From NCBI RefSeq assembly GCF_000685865.1, contig NZ_JMKS01000001.1:62001-126000 (forward strand): 64,000 nt of DNA, read 5' to 3'. The notes beneath the pieces are model-generated. The model was not told the DNA's origin. It made no database searches and saw only the letters and a program-made list of their open reading frames with translations. The position numbers and the translations under genes were made by a program. Positions within the stretch are counted from its first letter, which is position 1, and every line of letters begins with the position of its first letter. Of the stretch, positions 8,785 to 16,292 are shown one piece after another. This DNA is from Exiguobacterium antarcticum DSM 14480. GTDB lineage: Bacteria; Bacillota; Bacilli; Exiguobacteriales; Exiguobacteriaceae.

Positions 8785-8955
8785 TTATTCGAAGTCCTCT
8801 TCAAAATCTTCATGTTCCCCGATAACCAGCAAAATACCGGTGACCTGATCTGCATCGCGTCGTACGCGAACCTTGAAGTGGCCGTCCCCCATCAACTGGA
8901 CGGCAGCACCAAACGGAAATAGAAAGATTTCCTCAGTATTTAATAAATTGATTTT
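8785..8955 (-). pseudogene. Probable gene remnant without start
   Basis: A 56-codon minus-strand frame with good amino-acid composition reads LFPFGAAVQLMGDGHFKVRV, then RRDADQVTGILLVIGEHEDF, and ends at TAA 8785-8787. No ATG, GTG or TTG with a ribosome site precedes it, and a stop sits just upstream. It looks like the C-terminal tail of a lost gene. The parent family was not recognised. Confidence 0.3.
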
Positions 8956-8987
8956 TTCTACTTAGAAGTAAACATAGCTGTTTTCTT

Positions 8988-9434
8988 TTACGCGTCTTCC
9001 TCATCAAACGATTCATACAATTTTTTATTCCATTCGGAGCAACGGGCTATCCAGTCCGGTTCACTCGTTTTCAAGTATGTAAAAGCTTCTTCAGCCAGTT
9101 GTTCGTGCTCTTCTTCAGAAGATAGTCCTTTCATCATAAAATACATTCCATCATGATTAGCTACAACGTCTGACCCGACTATAAATCTCTCATTCCCTTT
9201 TAAAGAAAAGACTGTCACTTTACTTGGAGGAATGAGATCCCCTTCATAGTTAAGATAACCGGTTAACGGAATGACTCCCGTCTCGATGTAAAAATTTTCA
9301 CTGTACTTTGTAATATAAAACGTCAAGAGTTCCTGATGGGTATCTTGTTTCCGTCTGAAATGTGGATAGCTTCCTTTAAACCCTTGTTTCCTTAATTCAG
9401 GGACAATAATTTTTTTAATCGCTTGAGTCATCAT
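8988..9434 (-). CDS. DUF4304-like protein
   Basis: The start is placed at the ATG ATG pair (9434/9431) behind GGTAGGAAATCGAAAG; a GTG at 9464 is an alternative. The protein opens with an IKKIIVPELRKQGFKGSYPH segment followed by FRR. This matches the DUF4304 pattern of a helix, then GFK, then a phenylalanine and arginines, as recalled. DUF4304 proteins are small, soluble and uncharacterised and often occur among immunity genes. The start overlaps the end of the upstream gene by 20 bases, which indicates an operon. Confidence 0.6.
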   Translation of the reverse strand: MMTQAIKKIIVPELRKQGFKGSYPHFRRKQDTHQELLTFYITKYSENFYIETGVIPLTGYLNYEGDLIPPSKVTVFSLKGNERFIVGSDVVANHDGMYFMMKGLSSEEEHEQLAEEAFTYLKTSEPDWIARCSEWNKKLYESFDEEDA

Positions 9435-9639
9435 CTTTCGATTTCCTACCGGTACGATTCCCACTACTCAGTTCCCCCTTCTCCATTAGGCTAGATGAGA
9501 CTTTTTGACAGAGGTATCCGACGATATGATCATGGGTCGTCCGTTCCTCCAAGTCATCGTTTTCAACCAATTCGTCAATCGCTTCCGAAATGACGTTCCA
9601 CAGTTCTGTTTTTTTATATGGATCGTATGGGGTATTCAT
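9415..9639 (-). CDS. Small conserved protein, operon partner
   Basis: The 74-residue protein starts MNTPYDPYKKTELWNVISEA and has an acidic LVENDDLEERTTHDHIVGYL middle followed by a serine/aspartate-rich tail. Similar short proteins that open with NTPYDPYKKTE.W occur in Bacillus, from memory; no function is known. The ATG overlaps the stop of the upstream gene as ATGA (9636-9639), implying translational coupling. The downstream DUF4304-like gene overlaps its end. Confidence 0.6.
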   Translation of the reverse strand: MNTPYDPYKKTELWNVISEAIDELVENDDLEERTTHDHIVGYLCQKVSSSLMEKGELSSGNRTGRKSKDDDSSD

Positions 9640-10322
9640 TGTTTATTCTCTCCCTGCTTTTCTAGTCGTTCCCGCCACTCCATGAAGCCTTCCGTCTCTT
9701 CTTCTAAAAAGCGCAGCCAAAGTTCATACGTCCGGGCGTGTTCCTGCCACTCTTCCATGAACTCGGCCTTTTGAACCGAATCACCGAGTTGATCCATCAA
9801 CAAACGGGTTTCCTGCAGCGTCTCCGCATCGTCCTCCGTCTCACTTAAATACAAATCTTCATTGAGATGATGGAAGGCGTACCACAGCCAATTCAACAGA
9901 TGACGAATCATCGTCTCGATCGCCAGTCGTTCCTGCCGACCGCCGCGGTCAATCGCCGTCTGCAGATATTCAAGACGGTTGTCTTCTTCAAAAGAGAAGA
10001 TCCCAAACCACCGATACGGTCGTACGTCTTCCGGCAAATCATTCATCCATTGTTTCAGGACAGGCTTCAATAACCTCTCCTTCAGCGGATGAATCAACAA
10101 GTCCTGTACTGCTTCCTCCCGTTCACATGCGGTCAGCAGACCATCCGTAAACTGCCGTTGCCTCTTGACATCCCATGCAAGTGCTTCCGCTATAAAGGTG
10201 TTCATCTGCTGTAAAAACACGTTTCGCAATCCCTGTTGTTTTGCAAGATAAGCGAAACGTAATGATGCGAAGTCTGAACGCTCTTCCTCTTGCAGCAATT
10301 GCTTTAAAAATGTTGATGGCAT
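9636..10322 (-). CDS. Unrecognised 228-aa helical protein
   Basis: The protein is rich in Glu, Gln, Leu and Trp and predicted helical throughout (for example FLKQLLQEEERSDFASLRFA and MIRHLLNWLWYAFHHLNEDL). It is soluble and has no signal peptide. It overlaps the next gene by four bases. The ATG is preceded by GGGAGGATCAGGC. The family was not identified; the operon with a DUF4304-like gene and its neighbours suggests an accessory stress or immunity role. Confidence 0.55.
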   Translation of the reverse strand: MPSTFLKQLLQEEERSDFASLRFAYLAKQQGLRNVFLQQMNTFIAEALAWDVKRQRQFTDGLLTACEREEAVQDLLIHPLKERLLKPVLKQWMNDLPEDVRPYRWFGIFSFEEDNRLEYLQTAIDRGGRQERLAIETMIRHLLNWLWYAFHHLNEDLYLSETEDDAETLQETRLLMDQLGDSVQKAEFMEEWQEHARTYELWLRFLEEETEGFMEWRERLEKQGENKQ

Positions 10323-10348
10323 GCCTGATCCTCCCGCTTCTCGTCAGC

Positions 10349-10915
10349 TTACGCGTTAAAACGTTTTTTGCTTTTTTTCATATACACAAACAGGAACACA
10401 CCCGTTACGAGTAACAGACCGGCGTCCAAATATTTTATGTCCGGTGCCTGTCTGTAACTGATGTTAATCAGGAAGTAACTGATAAAGCACATCGCTTTGA
10501 CCCAAAACGGCAGCATTTTTCCGCTCGTCGACATGATGAGGAAGGGTACTGCAAGGATGACTATCACGTACGGAGATAAAGTCCAAGGTGTTACAATCGG
10601 AATCAATCCCACTCCGAAAAGTACATACGCAAACCATGTCGCCCTCTTGTGAAACGTCAACTGTTCTTCTTGACTCGGCACCGGATCCGGTGTGATTTCC
10701 TGTTGATACCCGTCTGCCTGCTTCTCGGCAATCAGTTCCTTCACGCGACGTCGGGCTTGAAAACGAAACGTAAACCGTTCTTCCGTTTTTTCATCAATAT
10801 CTTCATCAAGCATCCATGGTTCATTGACTCCAAAAAATGCCTGAACCGTCCGGCCGTCGCGATAAATGGTCCAGGAATACATCAAGCTGCCGATTTGCTT
10901 TCTAAGTATGATCAT
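10349..10915 (-). CDS. Membrane protein with WGR-like N-terminal part
   Basis: Residues about 12-70 (SWTIYRDGRTVQAFFG, then ARRRVKELIAEKQADGYQ) recall the end of WGR domains, where an alanine-led helix runs to a lysine and GY. Residues about 90-180 form three to four hydrophobic helices, ending with a basic KKSKKRFNA tail. The start is uncertain: AAGGGAAG lies about 19 bases upstream of the ATG, and from that site another ATG runs only eight codons before a stop. The 5' end may therefore have changed. No function is assigned. Confidence 0.5.
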   Translation of the reverse strand: MIILRKQIGSLMYSWTIYRDGRTVQAFFGVNEPWMLDEDIDEKTEERFTFRFQARRRVKELIAEKQADGYQQEITPDPVPSQEEQLTFHKRATWFAYVLFGVGLIPIVTPWTLSPYVIVILAVPFLIMSTSGKMLPFWVKAMCFISYFLINISYRQAPDIKYLDAGLLLVTGVFLFVYMKKSKKRFNA

Positions 10916-10944
10916 CAGGATATTTCATCTTCCCTTCATGAACT

Positions 10945-11202
10945 CTATTTTGCTGGATAAATCGGTTGATCCAATCTGAAATCATACACCTCGGTCCAGA
11001 TGTTTAAGCGGGTGTCATTAATAATGACAACGTCCCGTCGCCATTTCACACTTACCTCCCTACACGGATATTCCCAGTAGACACGCCGCTGTTCTTTTGT
11101 TTTTTGATCTTCCATGATGCCAAGCATCGCAAATCCCGTCGTCGCCCCTCCGCTCGAACGATAAAACCGTAACGTATACCGCTCGTCCAGCCGGAAAAGT
11201 GA
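10945..11202 (-). pseudogene. DUF5412-like gene, 5' truncated
   Basis: The open frame from the stop codon upstream of 11202 to TAG at 10945 reads RYTLRFYRSSGGATTGFAML, then YWEYPCREVSVKWRRDVVII and WTEVYDFR. This is the typical C-terminal body of DUF5412 proteins (Gly-Gly-Ala-Thr-Thr, then a YW.Y segment, then VYDFR). The N-terminal membrane helix and a start codon are missing: the sequence upstream belongs to the coding region of the SMI1-DUF2750 gene. The only ATG lies inside the domain. Confidence 0.6.
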
Positions 11203-11216
11203 TGCTTACTCTGTCG

Positions 11217-11939
11217 TCAGCCTTCGAGTTCCTCGAGAACGTTCTCCGGATTCAGCTCGAGCCCCTGTAAACTGGCATCCCAGTTTAGTCCGCAATACAA
11301 ACCGTCTTGCATCATGTTCGGCAACCAGTCGTCTGTAAAGACATCGAGATCGAGGCGAATGAGATGATAATTCTCCCATCCGTTTGTCTGGCAAGCACGT
11401 GCCCCTTCTTTTGTCGAGAAGAACAATAACACATCCGAGTCACCTTGGTTCGATGGACAATACGCCCATCCCGACTGCTTCAATTTCGATAAACCGTAAA
11501 CAGTTCCTGTCTCAATTACCGTCTGAAGAAAGTCTTCCGCCCGCATGGCACTCTCTTCAACTTGTTGTTCTTGTTTCATGAATGCTCTAAGGGTCGGAGC
11601 GACCGGAAATACTTCCTCTTCCTCGTGATTCCACAGAACAATCGTTTTTGTATCCGGCAATAAGTAGCCAAGTTCATCCCCGGAACCGTCCGTGGCAATT
11701 CGGAAGAAACCGTTCGGATAGTCTTCCACATCAGTCGAGTTGACACGGACAATGTCTTCCCACGTCCGCTTGATATACTGTTCGTCCTTGATCGGATGGA
11801 ATTGCCACTCACCGGCTTCGAACTTGTTTTCCTTTTTAAAGCGTGCCCGCAGCTCGGACGGCAGCGAAAATCCGAGTTCTGCCTCGACTTCTTGCAACCG
11901 TTCTTCTGTAATGCCTGGTAATCCGATCTGATGTTCCAT
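11217..11939 (-). CDS. SMI1/KNR4-DUF2750 fusion protein
   Basis: ATG at 11939 has AAGGAG eight bases upstream; the GTG at 11945 is too close to that site. Residues about 8-125 form an SMI1/KNR4 domain (LQEVEAELGFSLPSELRARF, then DGSGDELGYLLPD), common in immunity proteins. Residues about 135-240 match DUF2750: VYGLSKLKQSGWAYC, TKEGARACQTNGWENYHLI, FTDDWLPNMMQDG and GLNWDA. Both modules are frequent near polymorphic toxins, and their fusion suggests a two-headed immunity protein. It is soluble and lies immediately upstream of a broken DUF5412 gene. Confidence 0.75.
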   Translation of the reverse strand: MEHQIGLPGITEERLQEVEAELGFSLPSELRARFKKENKFEAGEWQFHPIKDEQYIKRTWEDIVRVNSTDVEDYPNGFFRIATDGSGDELGYLLPDTKTIVLWNHEEEEVFPVAPTLRAFMKQEQQVEESAMRAEDFLQTVIETGTVYGLSKLKQSGWAYCPSNQGDSDVLLFFSTKEGARACQTNGWENYHLIRLDLDVFTDDWLPNMMQDGLYCGLNWDASLQGLELNPENVLEELEG

Positions 11940-12092
11940 TTTCACTACTCCTTTATGTACAAATTCTTTTCTTCCATTTTCATATATTCAAGCGGACTTT
12001 CAAATTTGTATCTGTATCCGATTAATCAGCTAACAATTTACTTCAGTCCTTTTCTCTCCAAAGCTTTTGTGAATCATGGCGCTTTTCTGCAT

Positions 12093-12674
12093 CTATCTAT
12101 TTCGCACTTGTCGATACAGCAGAATGATCCGTTCCCTCGGTCCGATGACATCCACACCTTCTCCATCCGGTCCAACCGAGACGACCGCGTACGAGACATC
12201 GATTCCCGGAAAGTCTTCTGTTTCTGTTAATGCATCTGTTCCGTCCGTCATCATGGAATAGAGATAATTTTTCTGACCGTGACATCCGCATGCGTACAGA
12301 AATGGAATCATTTCTCGCAACGTTTTTTCCCGATCAACAATGAGCCGTATGTTGGTCTCACGCGAAGCTTCTTCTCCATCAATGAGCTCTGGTTCGTTAT
12401 TGTTTGACGCATAATACGGTATGTCGAAGGATTCGAGAACCGCAATTGTTTCCTTCATCGAAAAATCAAATACATCAAAGACCATGCAGATCGGGAATGC
12501 ATTCGTTTGCCCAAGTAACCACATCGCATCCTCACTGGCGACTGCTTCGGTTGATTGGTTGATTGCGAATCCCCACTCAAAATAAATATTGAGATGTTCA
12601 TACTTTTGAAAACGCTCATCCTTCGGTATATCGACTTCTAGATGATGAAGCTGTTTGTAGTGATCGACTAACAT
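12093..12674 (-). CDS. Unnamed island family member, 193 aa
   Basis: ATG at 12674 follows GGGAGAAAGCAAC. The pattern FPICMVFDVFDFSMKETIAV, then DIPYYAS, then an IRLIVDREKTLREMIPFLYA stretch ending NYLYSMM parallels the core of the genes at 16293 and 17067: an FPLY strand, an LSY strand, a TV-x-EL-helix and a YTIS strand. It is therefore treated as a divergent member of the same family. The protein is soluble and lacks cysteine-rich or catalytic signatures. Function is unknown. Confidence 0.5.
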   Translation of the reverse strand: MLVDHYKQLHHLEVDIPKDERFQKYEHLNIYFEWGFAINQSTEAVASEDAMWLLGQTNAFPICMVFDVFDFSMKETIAVLESFDIPYYASNNNEPELIDGEEASRETNIRLIVDREKTLREMIPFLYACGCHGQKNYLYSMMTDGTDALTETEDFPGIDVSYAVVSVGPDGEGVDVIGPRERIILLYRQVRNR

Positions 12675-12733
12675 GTTGCTTTCTCCCTCTCTTTAGCAAC
12701 GTATGATTGCTTTCCGCTCTATGAATAGGATTC

Positions 12734-13303
12734 TCAAATCAATGGTTGACGTGTTAAGTCAAGCAGTTCATCCTTTGTCTCAAAAAGCTTTTCCTCAAAC
12801 GCTTCAATACCCTGTTGCTCAAGATAGTCTGCCTCCGATTCGAAAATCGGAACAAACCAGACCGGTAAGACGTGATCCGGTTCTTCAAAACTCGCATCGA
12901 CTGTATGGACGAAAAAGGTTTCATCAAAATAAAACGGTGCCGTCACATAGACTCCTGCAAATCCGTATTATCCGAACACCGTCTCAGGCATACTGTAAAA
13001 TTCGCCCAATTCAAATGCCTGTCCGGTTTCCAAAGCATGCGTCGTCAGACGCCATAGCAATTCGATGACATCTTCCTCCGCTTCCGGCTGCTTGACCGAC
13101 ATCATCAGTTCCTGATGATAAAATCGCTCCTCTTCAAACTGAAGCGGTCGCCACAGTAATCCGAGTGTTGTCGCCGTATAGGTATTATCGATAGGTGCGT
13201 TCTCAAACTTCAGGAATTGAATGTTTTCTTCCATCATATCTTCTAGTTCTAAACTTCCTTTAATCTCACCACAGTGTTTTTCCAAATGCTCAATATAATT
13301 CAT
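12734..13303 (-). pseudogene. SUFU-domain protein gene with in-frame TAA
   Basis: The first 111 codons (MNYIEHLEKHCGEIKGSLE, then TYTATTLGLLW and MMSVKQPEAEEDVIELLWRL) and the last 70 codons (VWFVPIFESEADYLEQQGIE) are in the same frame. They are separated only by TAA at 12968-12970, with coding-like sequence across the gap (YGFAGVYVTAPFYFDETFF). The whole matches a suppressor-of-fused type domain, a family widespread in bacterial immunity genes. A single nonsense change is the simplest explanation. GGGAGG precedes the start. Confidence 0.75.
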
Positions 13304-13463
13304 ATGTCCTCCCGTTTACTTTCTTCGCCGGCCAAACAAGGCCCAAAAGAAATTCCATTTATACTTCATATTATATAATCAGATAACATTATTGGGAATT
13401 TTTATTTTAATTGTTAACCCCTATTTTTTCATTTCGATTTAGGTACATCTTCCAATTTATTGG

Positions 13464-13469
13464 TATAAT
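13464..13469 (+). promoter_or_regulatory. Extended -10 promoter for the lipoprotein gene
   Basis: TATAAT preceded by TGG (TGGTATAAT) lies about 40 bases upstream of the lipoprotein start, in an AT-rich leader. No good -35 element is present, which is acceptable for extended -10 promoters. Confidence 0.5.
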
Positions 13470-13506
13470 TGCTGTAGTGTTAAATGGACGTGAAAGGAAC
13501 GTGGAC

Positions 13507-14034
13507 ATGAAAAAATTGTTACTTGGTTTACTGATTGCCGCGACCGCATTAGCAGGCTGTGGTGTAGATGCATCAACACAAGTTAAAGACACTTCCTATG
13601 ATGGAACGTACTTAAAAATCGCTGTGATTGGAGAACAGCCTAATCTGCAAGAGAAAAATGTAAAGTTTTCAACACTTTCATTTGAAGACCTAGAGGACAC
13701 GAACCGGATTTCCTCGAAGTTTGATGCGGTGTTCATCGCAAAAAATAACCTAAAACAGGCAGATGAAGAGAAGTACGTGAAGGTGTACCGGAAACTTGAT
13801 GTTCCGACCTTCTTCTTAGAGACGACAAAAGGATTTTTACCATTCGTATCTGAAGACCTGACGTATGCCACTGCGAGCGAACTGGAGCATTCCTATGCAT
13901 CCGGTTATCTGCAAGAGAAAAAAGATAGCTATCGCTACTGGGAGTATGGATTAAACAATGATCAAACGAACAATAAAAATGTCAAAGACGTCTACTCACG
14001 AATCTTCGAGACAATTGCAGAAGTGAAAGAATAA
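13507..14034 (+). CDS. Small lipoprotein of unknown function
   Basis: ATG at 13507 sits behind AAAGGAACGTGGAC. Residues 1-20 form a signal peptide with the lipobox ALAGC, so the mature protein is anchored outside the membrane by a lipid-modified cysteine. The mature part of about 155 residues (TYLKIAVIGEQPNLQEKNVK, then LDVPTFFLETTKGFLPFVSE) belongs to no family I can name. The gene is transcribed alone from an extended -10 promoter and is followed by a strong hairpin. Its plus orientation differs from both flanking runs. Confidence 0.65.
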   Translation: MKKLLLGLLIAATALAGCGVDASTQVKDTSYDGTYLKIAVIGEQPNLQEKNVKFSTLSFEDLEDTNRISSKFDAVFIAKNNLKQADEEKYVKVYRKLDVPTFFLETTKGFLPFVSEDLTYATASELEHSYASGYLQEKKDSYRYWEYGLNNDQTNNKNVKDVYSRIFETIAEVKE

Positions 14035-14085
14035 CAAAAGGAGTGTAACCGGGTCTGTTTCCATCGCCTGGTTGCACTCCTTTTG
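14035..14085 (+). terminator. Strong hairpin terminator after the lipoprotein gene
   Basis: CAAAAGGAGTG(U)AACC pairs with GGTTGCACTCCTTTTG across a loop of about 19 bases. The arms end in A and T tracts, so it can serve both the lipoprotein gene and the minus-strand gene ending at 14105. Confidence 0.75.
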
Positions 14086-14104
14086 CCGTAGTTCACTATG
14101 ACGT

Positions 14105-14692
14105 TCATTCAACGTCCGCGATTTTAATCGTCTCGTGTTGATACGGATGATCTGAAAAATTCGCAACAAAGTCAAAACCGTTTCCGTCATGGTTCACCCA
14201 CAGAAAGAAACAATTCCGCTCGTCATCCGAAAAGTTTAACCTAAACTTTTTAAAATAAAAGTCATTTTTTGCCTCATCCATTTCAATCGTCTTCTCGCTT
14301 GAAAATAATACACTCTCGTTATTGTATGCATCTTGATAAGCTTTAGGGAAGTAATGAAGAAATGCTTCTTTTGAAGTGATGGTCAATCGATGATAAATAT
14401 TCCCCCGGTCAAATCTTTTACTGCTGTCAGCGTCGTGCGCAATGTTGATCTTGCTCGAACCACTCATACTGTGAACGTACAGTGGATAATGATTCAACTC
14501 CAGTAAAAATTCTCGAATGTTCTTGCTGTAAAGAGCCATCCCGTCCTGCCACGACTCTTCCAACAGCTGATCCATATCGACATCTGCGTATTCTTCATCA
14601 TCCTCATGACAGTGAAAACGAACTTTTCCTTTGTCCTCGGATATAAAGATAAAAGCAGTTCCTTCACCGACCAACATACTATCCAATTCCAT
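14105..14692 (-). CDS. Unnamed island family member (divergent), 195 aa
   Basis: ATG at 14692 has AAGGAG eight bases upstream; the longer frame from 14989 only overlaps the preceding gene. The arrangement FLLELNHYPLYVHSM, then YHRLTITSKEAFLHYFPKAY with NNESVLFSS, then VNHDGNGFDFVANFS mirrors the blocks of the genes at 16293 and 17067 (FPLYISF, a TVQNTEEL helix, NLFYTIS, and HDGNGFYLLSN). It is soluble. The stop of the SMI1 gene upstream is 13 bases away, so the two form an operon. Function is unknown. Confidence 0.55.
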   Translation of the reverse strand: MELDSMLVGEGTAFIFISEDKGKVRFHCHEDDEEYADVDMDQLLEESWQDGMALYSKNIREFLLELNHYPLYVHSMSGSSKINIAHDADSSKRFDRGNIYHRLTITSKEAFLHYFPKAYQDAYNNESVLFSSEKTIEMDEAKNDFYFKKFRLNFSDDERNCFFLWVNHDGNGFDFVANFSDHPYQHETIKIADVE

Positions 14693-14705
14693 TAGCCCAA
14701 CTCCT

Positions 14706-15575
14706 TCATTCGTCATCTGCGAAGTCAATTCGTACACCGAAGATTTGCCTCGAGACATCATACTGTATGTCAACATCATACAGTCCGTCTCCAAAACCTG
14801 ACGTCGAGACAGCACCAAACGAAACGATACCGGCCTGGTCGTCGGACGAAACAATTGTCTCAAATTCCATCGCTTGATTCTGACGATAAGCTGTTCGATC
14901 AAAAATTCCGGCCAGTGCCGAGTCCGTGCTGATTGGTTGATCCTGACGGCGCCATTTGCCACTCCGCTTTTTATCCCCTTCAAAAACAAGCAGTTGCTTG
15001 ACCCACTCGTCTTTCGTGTAAATGGTGGCTGCAGTCCAACTGCCTGATTTCACATTCGACAAAATCAGCTGTGAATCCGTGTTTTCCTCTAGTCCGTAAT
15101 AAGGATCCGTCACAATCAGCTCGTTGCTCTCGACCGTAAAACGGCCAAGTCGGTAGGCCTGATTCGTTTTTCGTTTCGGGACATGCCAATCGATGAACTG
15201 TTCCAAAGAAGACGATGGATATTTTGCGATTCCCGTCTTTTCGTTCCATCTAAAGACGAGCTCCTGCAGGAAACGTTTTCGAATCCGGTAACACAGCTTG
15301 TCACCCGTTAGATTTTCACCGATACAAATCAAGTCATCGGGCAAGCCAGCCGGACGCTTCTCATTGTGACGAACGATATCCTGTAAGACTTCTTGTCTGG
15401 TTGGTACAGGATACAGGCTCCATTCGCCAAACTGTGCACCATTCGTCTGTAAAAAAAGGTCTTTGTATTCATCTGGAAACAAAACACCTAAGGCACGTTC
15501 TGCTTTTCTCAGGTCAACAGCTGATGCCCCGGGCACCCTTGAATCGGGATGGAGACGTTTAATGAGTTTACTCAC
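14706..15575 (-). CDS. SMI1/KNR4 protein with DUF4241-like C-terminal part
   Basis: The start is set at GTG 15575, ten bases after AGGAG; an ATG at 15596 has no ribosome site. The first 140 residues are an SMI1/KNR4 domain (ASAVDLRKAERALGVLFPDE and YKDLFLQTNGAQFGEWSLYP). The C-terminal half (FTVESNELIVTDPYYG, then STDSALAGIFDRTAY, then a VSTSGFGDGLYDVDIQYD block) resembles DUF4241, in which a DP.Y motif, a D-S-[AG] motif and a GDGxY motif recur. Such fusions are typical immunity or toxin-associated proteins. It is 26 bases from a small membrane gene upstream and 13 bases before the next gene. Confidence 0.6.
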   Translation of the reverse strand: MSKLIKRLHPDSRVPGASAVDLRKAERALGVLFPDEYKDLFLQTNGAQFGEWSLYPVPTRQEVLQDIVRHNEKRPAGLPDDLICIGENLTGDKLCYRIRKRFLQELVFRWNEKTGIAKYPSSSLEQFIDWHVPKRKTNQAYRLGRFTVESNELIVTDPYYGLEENTDSQLILSNVKSGSWTAATIYTKDEWVKQLLVFEGDKKRSGKWRRQDQPISTDSALAGIFDRTAYRQNQAMEFETIVSSDDQAGIVSFGAVSTSGFGDGLYDVDIQYDVSRQIFGVRIDFADDE

Positions 15576-15601
15576 GACATCTTCGCTCCTGTCCATGTTG
15601 T

Positions 15602-15877
15602 TTAGACGGCGTAAGGCAACCAAATAATTAATACAAGTGACAGCACCGTTTTCGAAAATTGTTTTTTCTCCAGAAACCATGGCAGTAACACCAGCCCGAC
15701 TAGCGTCATGGCAAGTAATACCAGTCCTAGATTAAAGTAATGCGCTCCCGTTGCTAACGGAATACTCATAATTCGAAAATCTGCATTCGGAAAATAACCG
15801 AGTCGGGTAAAAAGTATGTTTCCAAATACGCCGCCTACCATCAACAGGATGGAGATGTTCAACATTTTTTTCTGCAA
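15602..15877 (-). CDS. Small three-helix membrane protein
   Basis: The start is TTG at 15877, nine bases after AAAGAGG; an internal ATG at 15865 is too far from that site. The 91 residues contain three hydrophobic helices (about 7-22, 45-68 and 76-90) and a short charged loop. No family was recognised. The gene overlaps the regulatory region of the following SMI1 gene, and is probably co-transcribed with it. Small membrane proteins beside immunity genes often protect against envelope-targeting toxins; here that is inference only. Confidence 0.5.
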   Translation of the reverse strand: MQKKMLNISILLMVGGVFGNILFTRLGYFPNADFRIMSIPLATGAHYFNLGLVLLAMTLVGLVLLPWFLEKKQFSKTVLSLVLIIWLPYAV

Positions 15878-15923
15878 TATGAATAGCCTCTTTTTAACGC
15901 GTATGTACGATTCCTATTATATG

Positions 15924-16244
15924 TCATCCTAAAATTGTTCCGAACAACACCACGACCAAGGCCAGCGTCAGTGACCATACGATGGTTTTCCTATTGTCCC
16001 CTTCAATTCGTTCATACCAAAGCGGAAAGATATTCATGACTAGCAAGCCAAAGGACCGATACAGCTTTTCCTCTGTAGCATCCCACCCAAGCAACGCGGT
16101 TACACCCACTAAAACTAGCAATAAAACGTTTAGACTGATACTGATCGTCCGAATACGACTGCCCGGTTGCAACCGATTAAACAGAAAGGCCACGACCGTT
16201 CCGATACAGGTTGCTATACACAGATAATACAAAACGTGCTCCAT
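15924..16244 (-). CDS. Small membrane protein, 106 aa
   Basis: ATG at 16244 is seven bases after GGAGG; the ATG at 16250 is too close. Four hydrophobic stretches are visible (LYYLCIATCIGTVVAFLF, ISLNVLLLVLVGVTALLG, FGLLVMNIFPLWY and WSLTLALVVVLFGTILG). No domain was recognised. It lies between another small membrane gene and a member of the island's repeated family on the same strand. Confidence 0.55.
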   Translation of the reverse strand: MEHVLYYLCIATCIGTVVAFLFNRLQPGSRIRTISISLNVLLLVLVGVTALLGWDATEEKLYRSFGLLVMNIFPLWYERIEGDNRKTIVWSLTLALVVVLFGTILG

Positions 16245-16292
16245 TCTCATTCCTCCATGTCCAATTTCATCCTTCTTTTACGTGTACCAAAA

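Noticed and set aside
12703-13068. Plus-strand ORF across the SUFU gene
   Set aside because: It is a shadow of the broken minus-strand gene; the protein is low in complexity and lacks a ribosome site.
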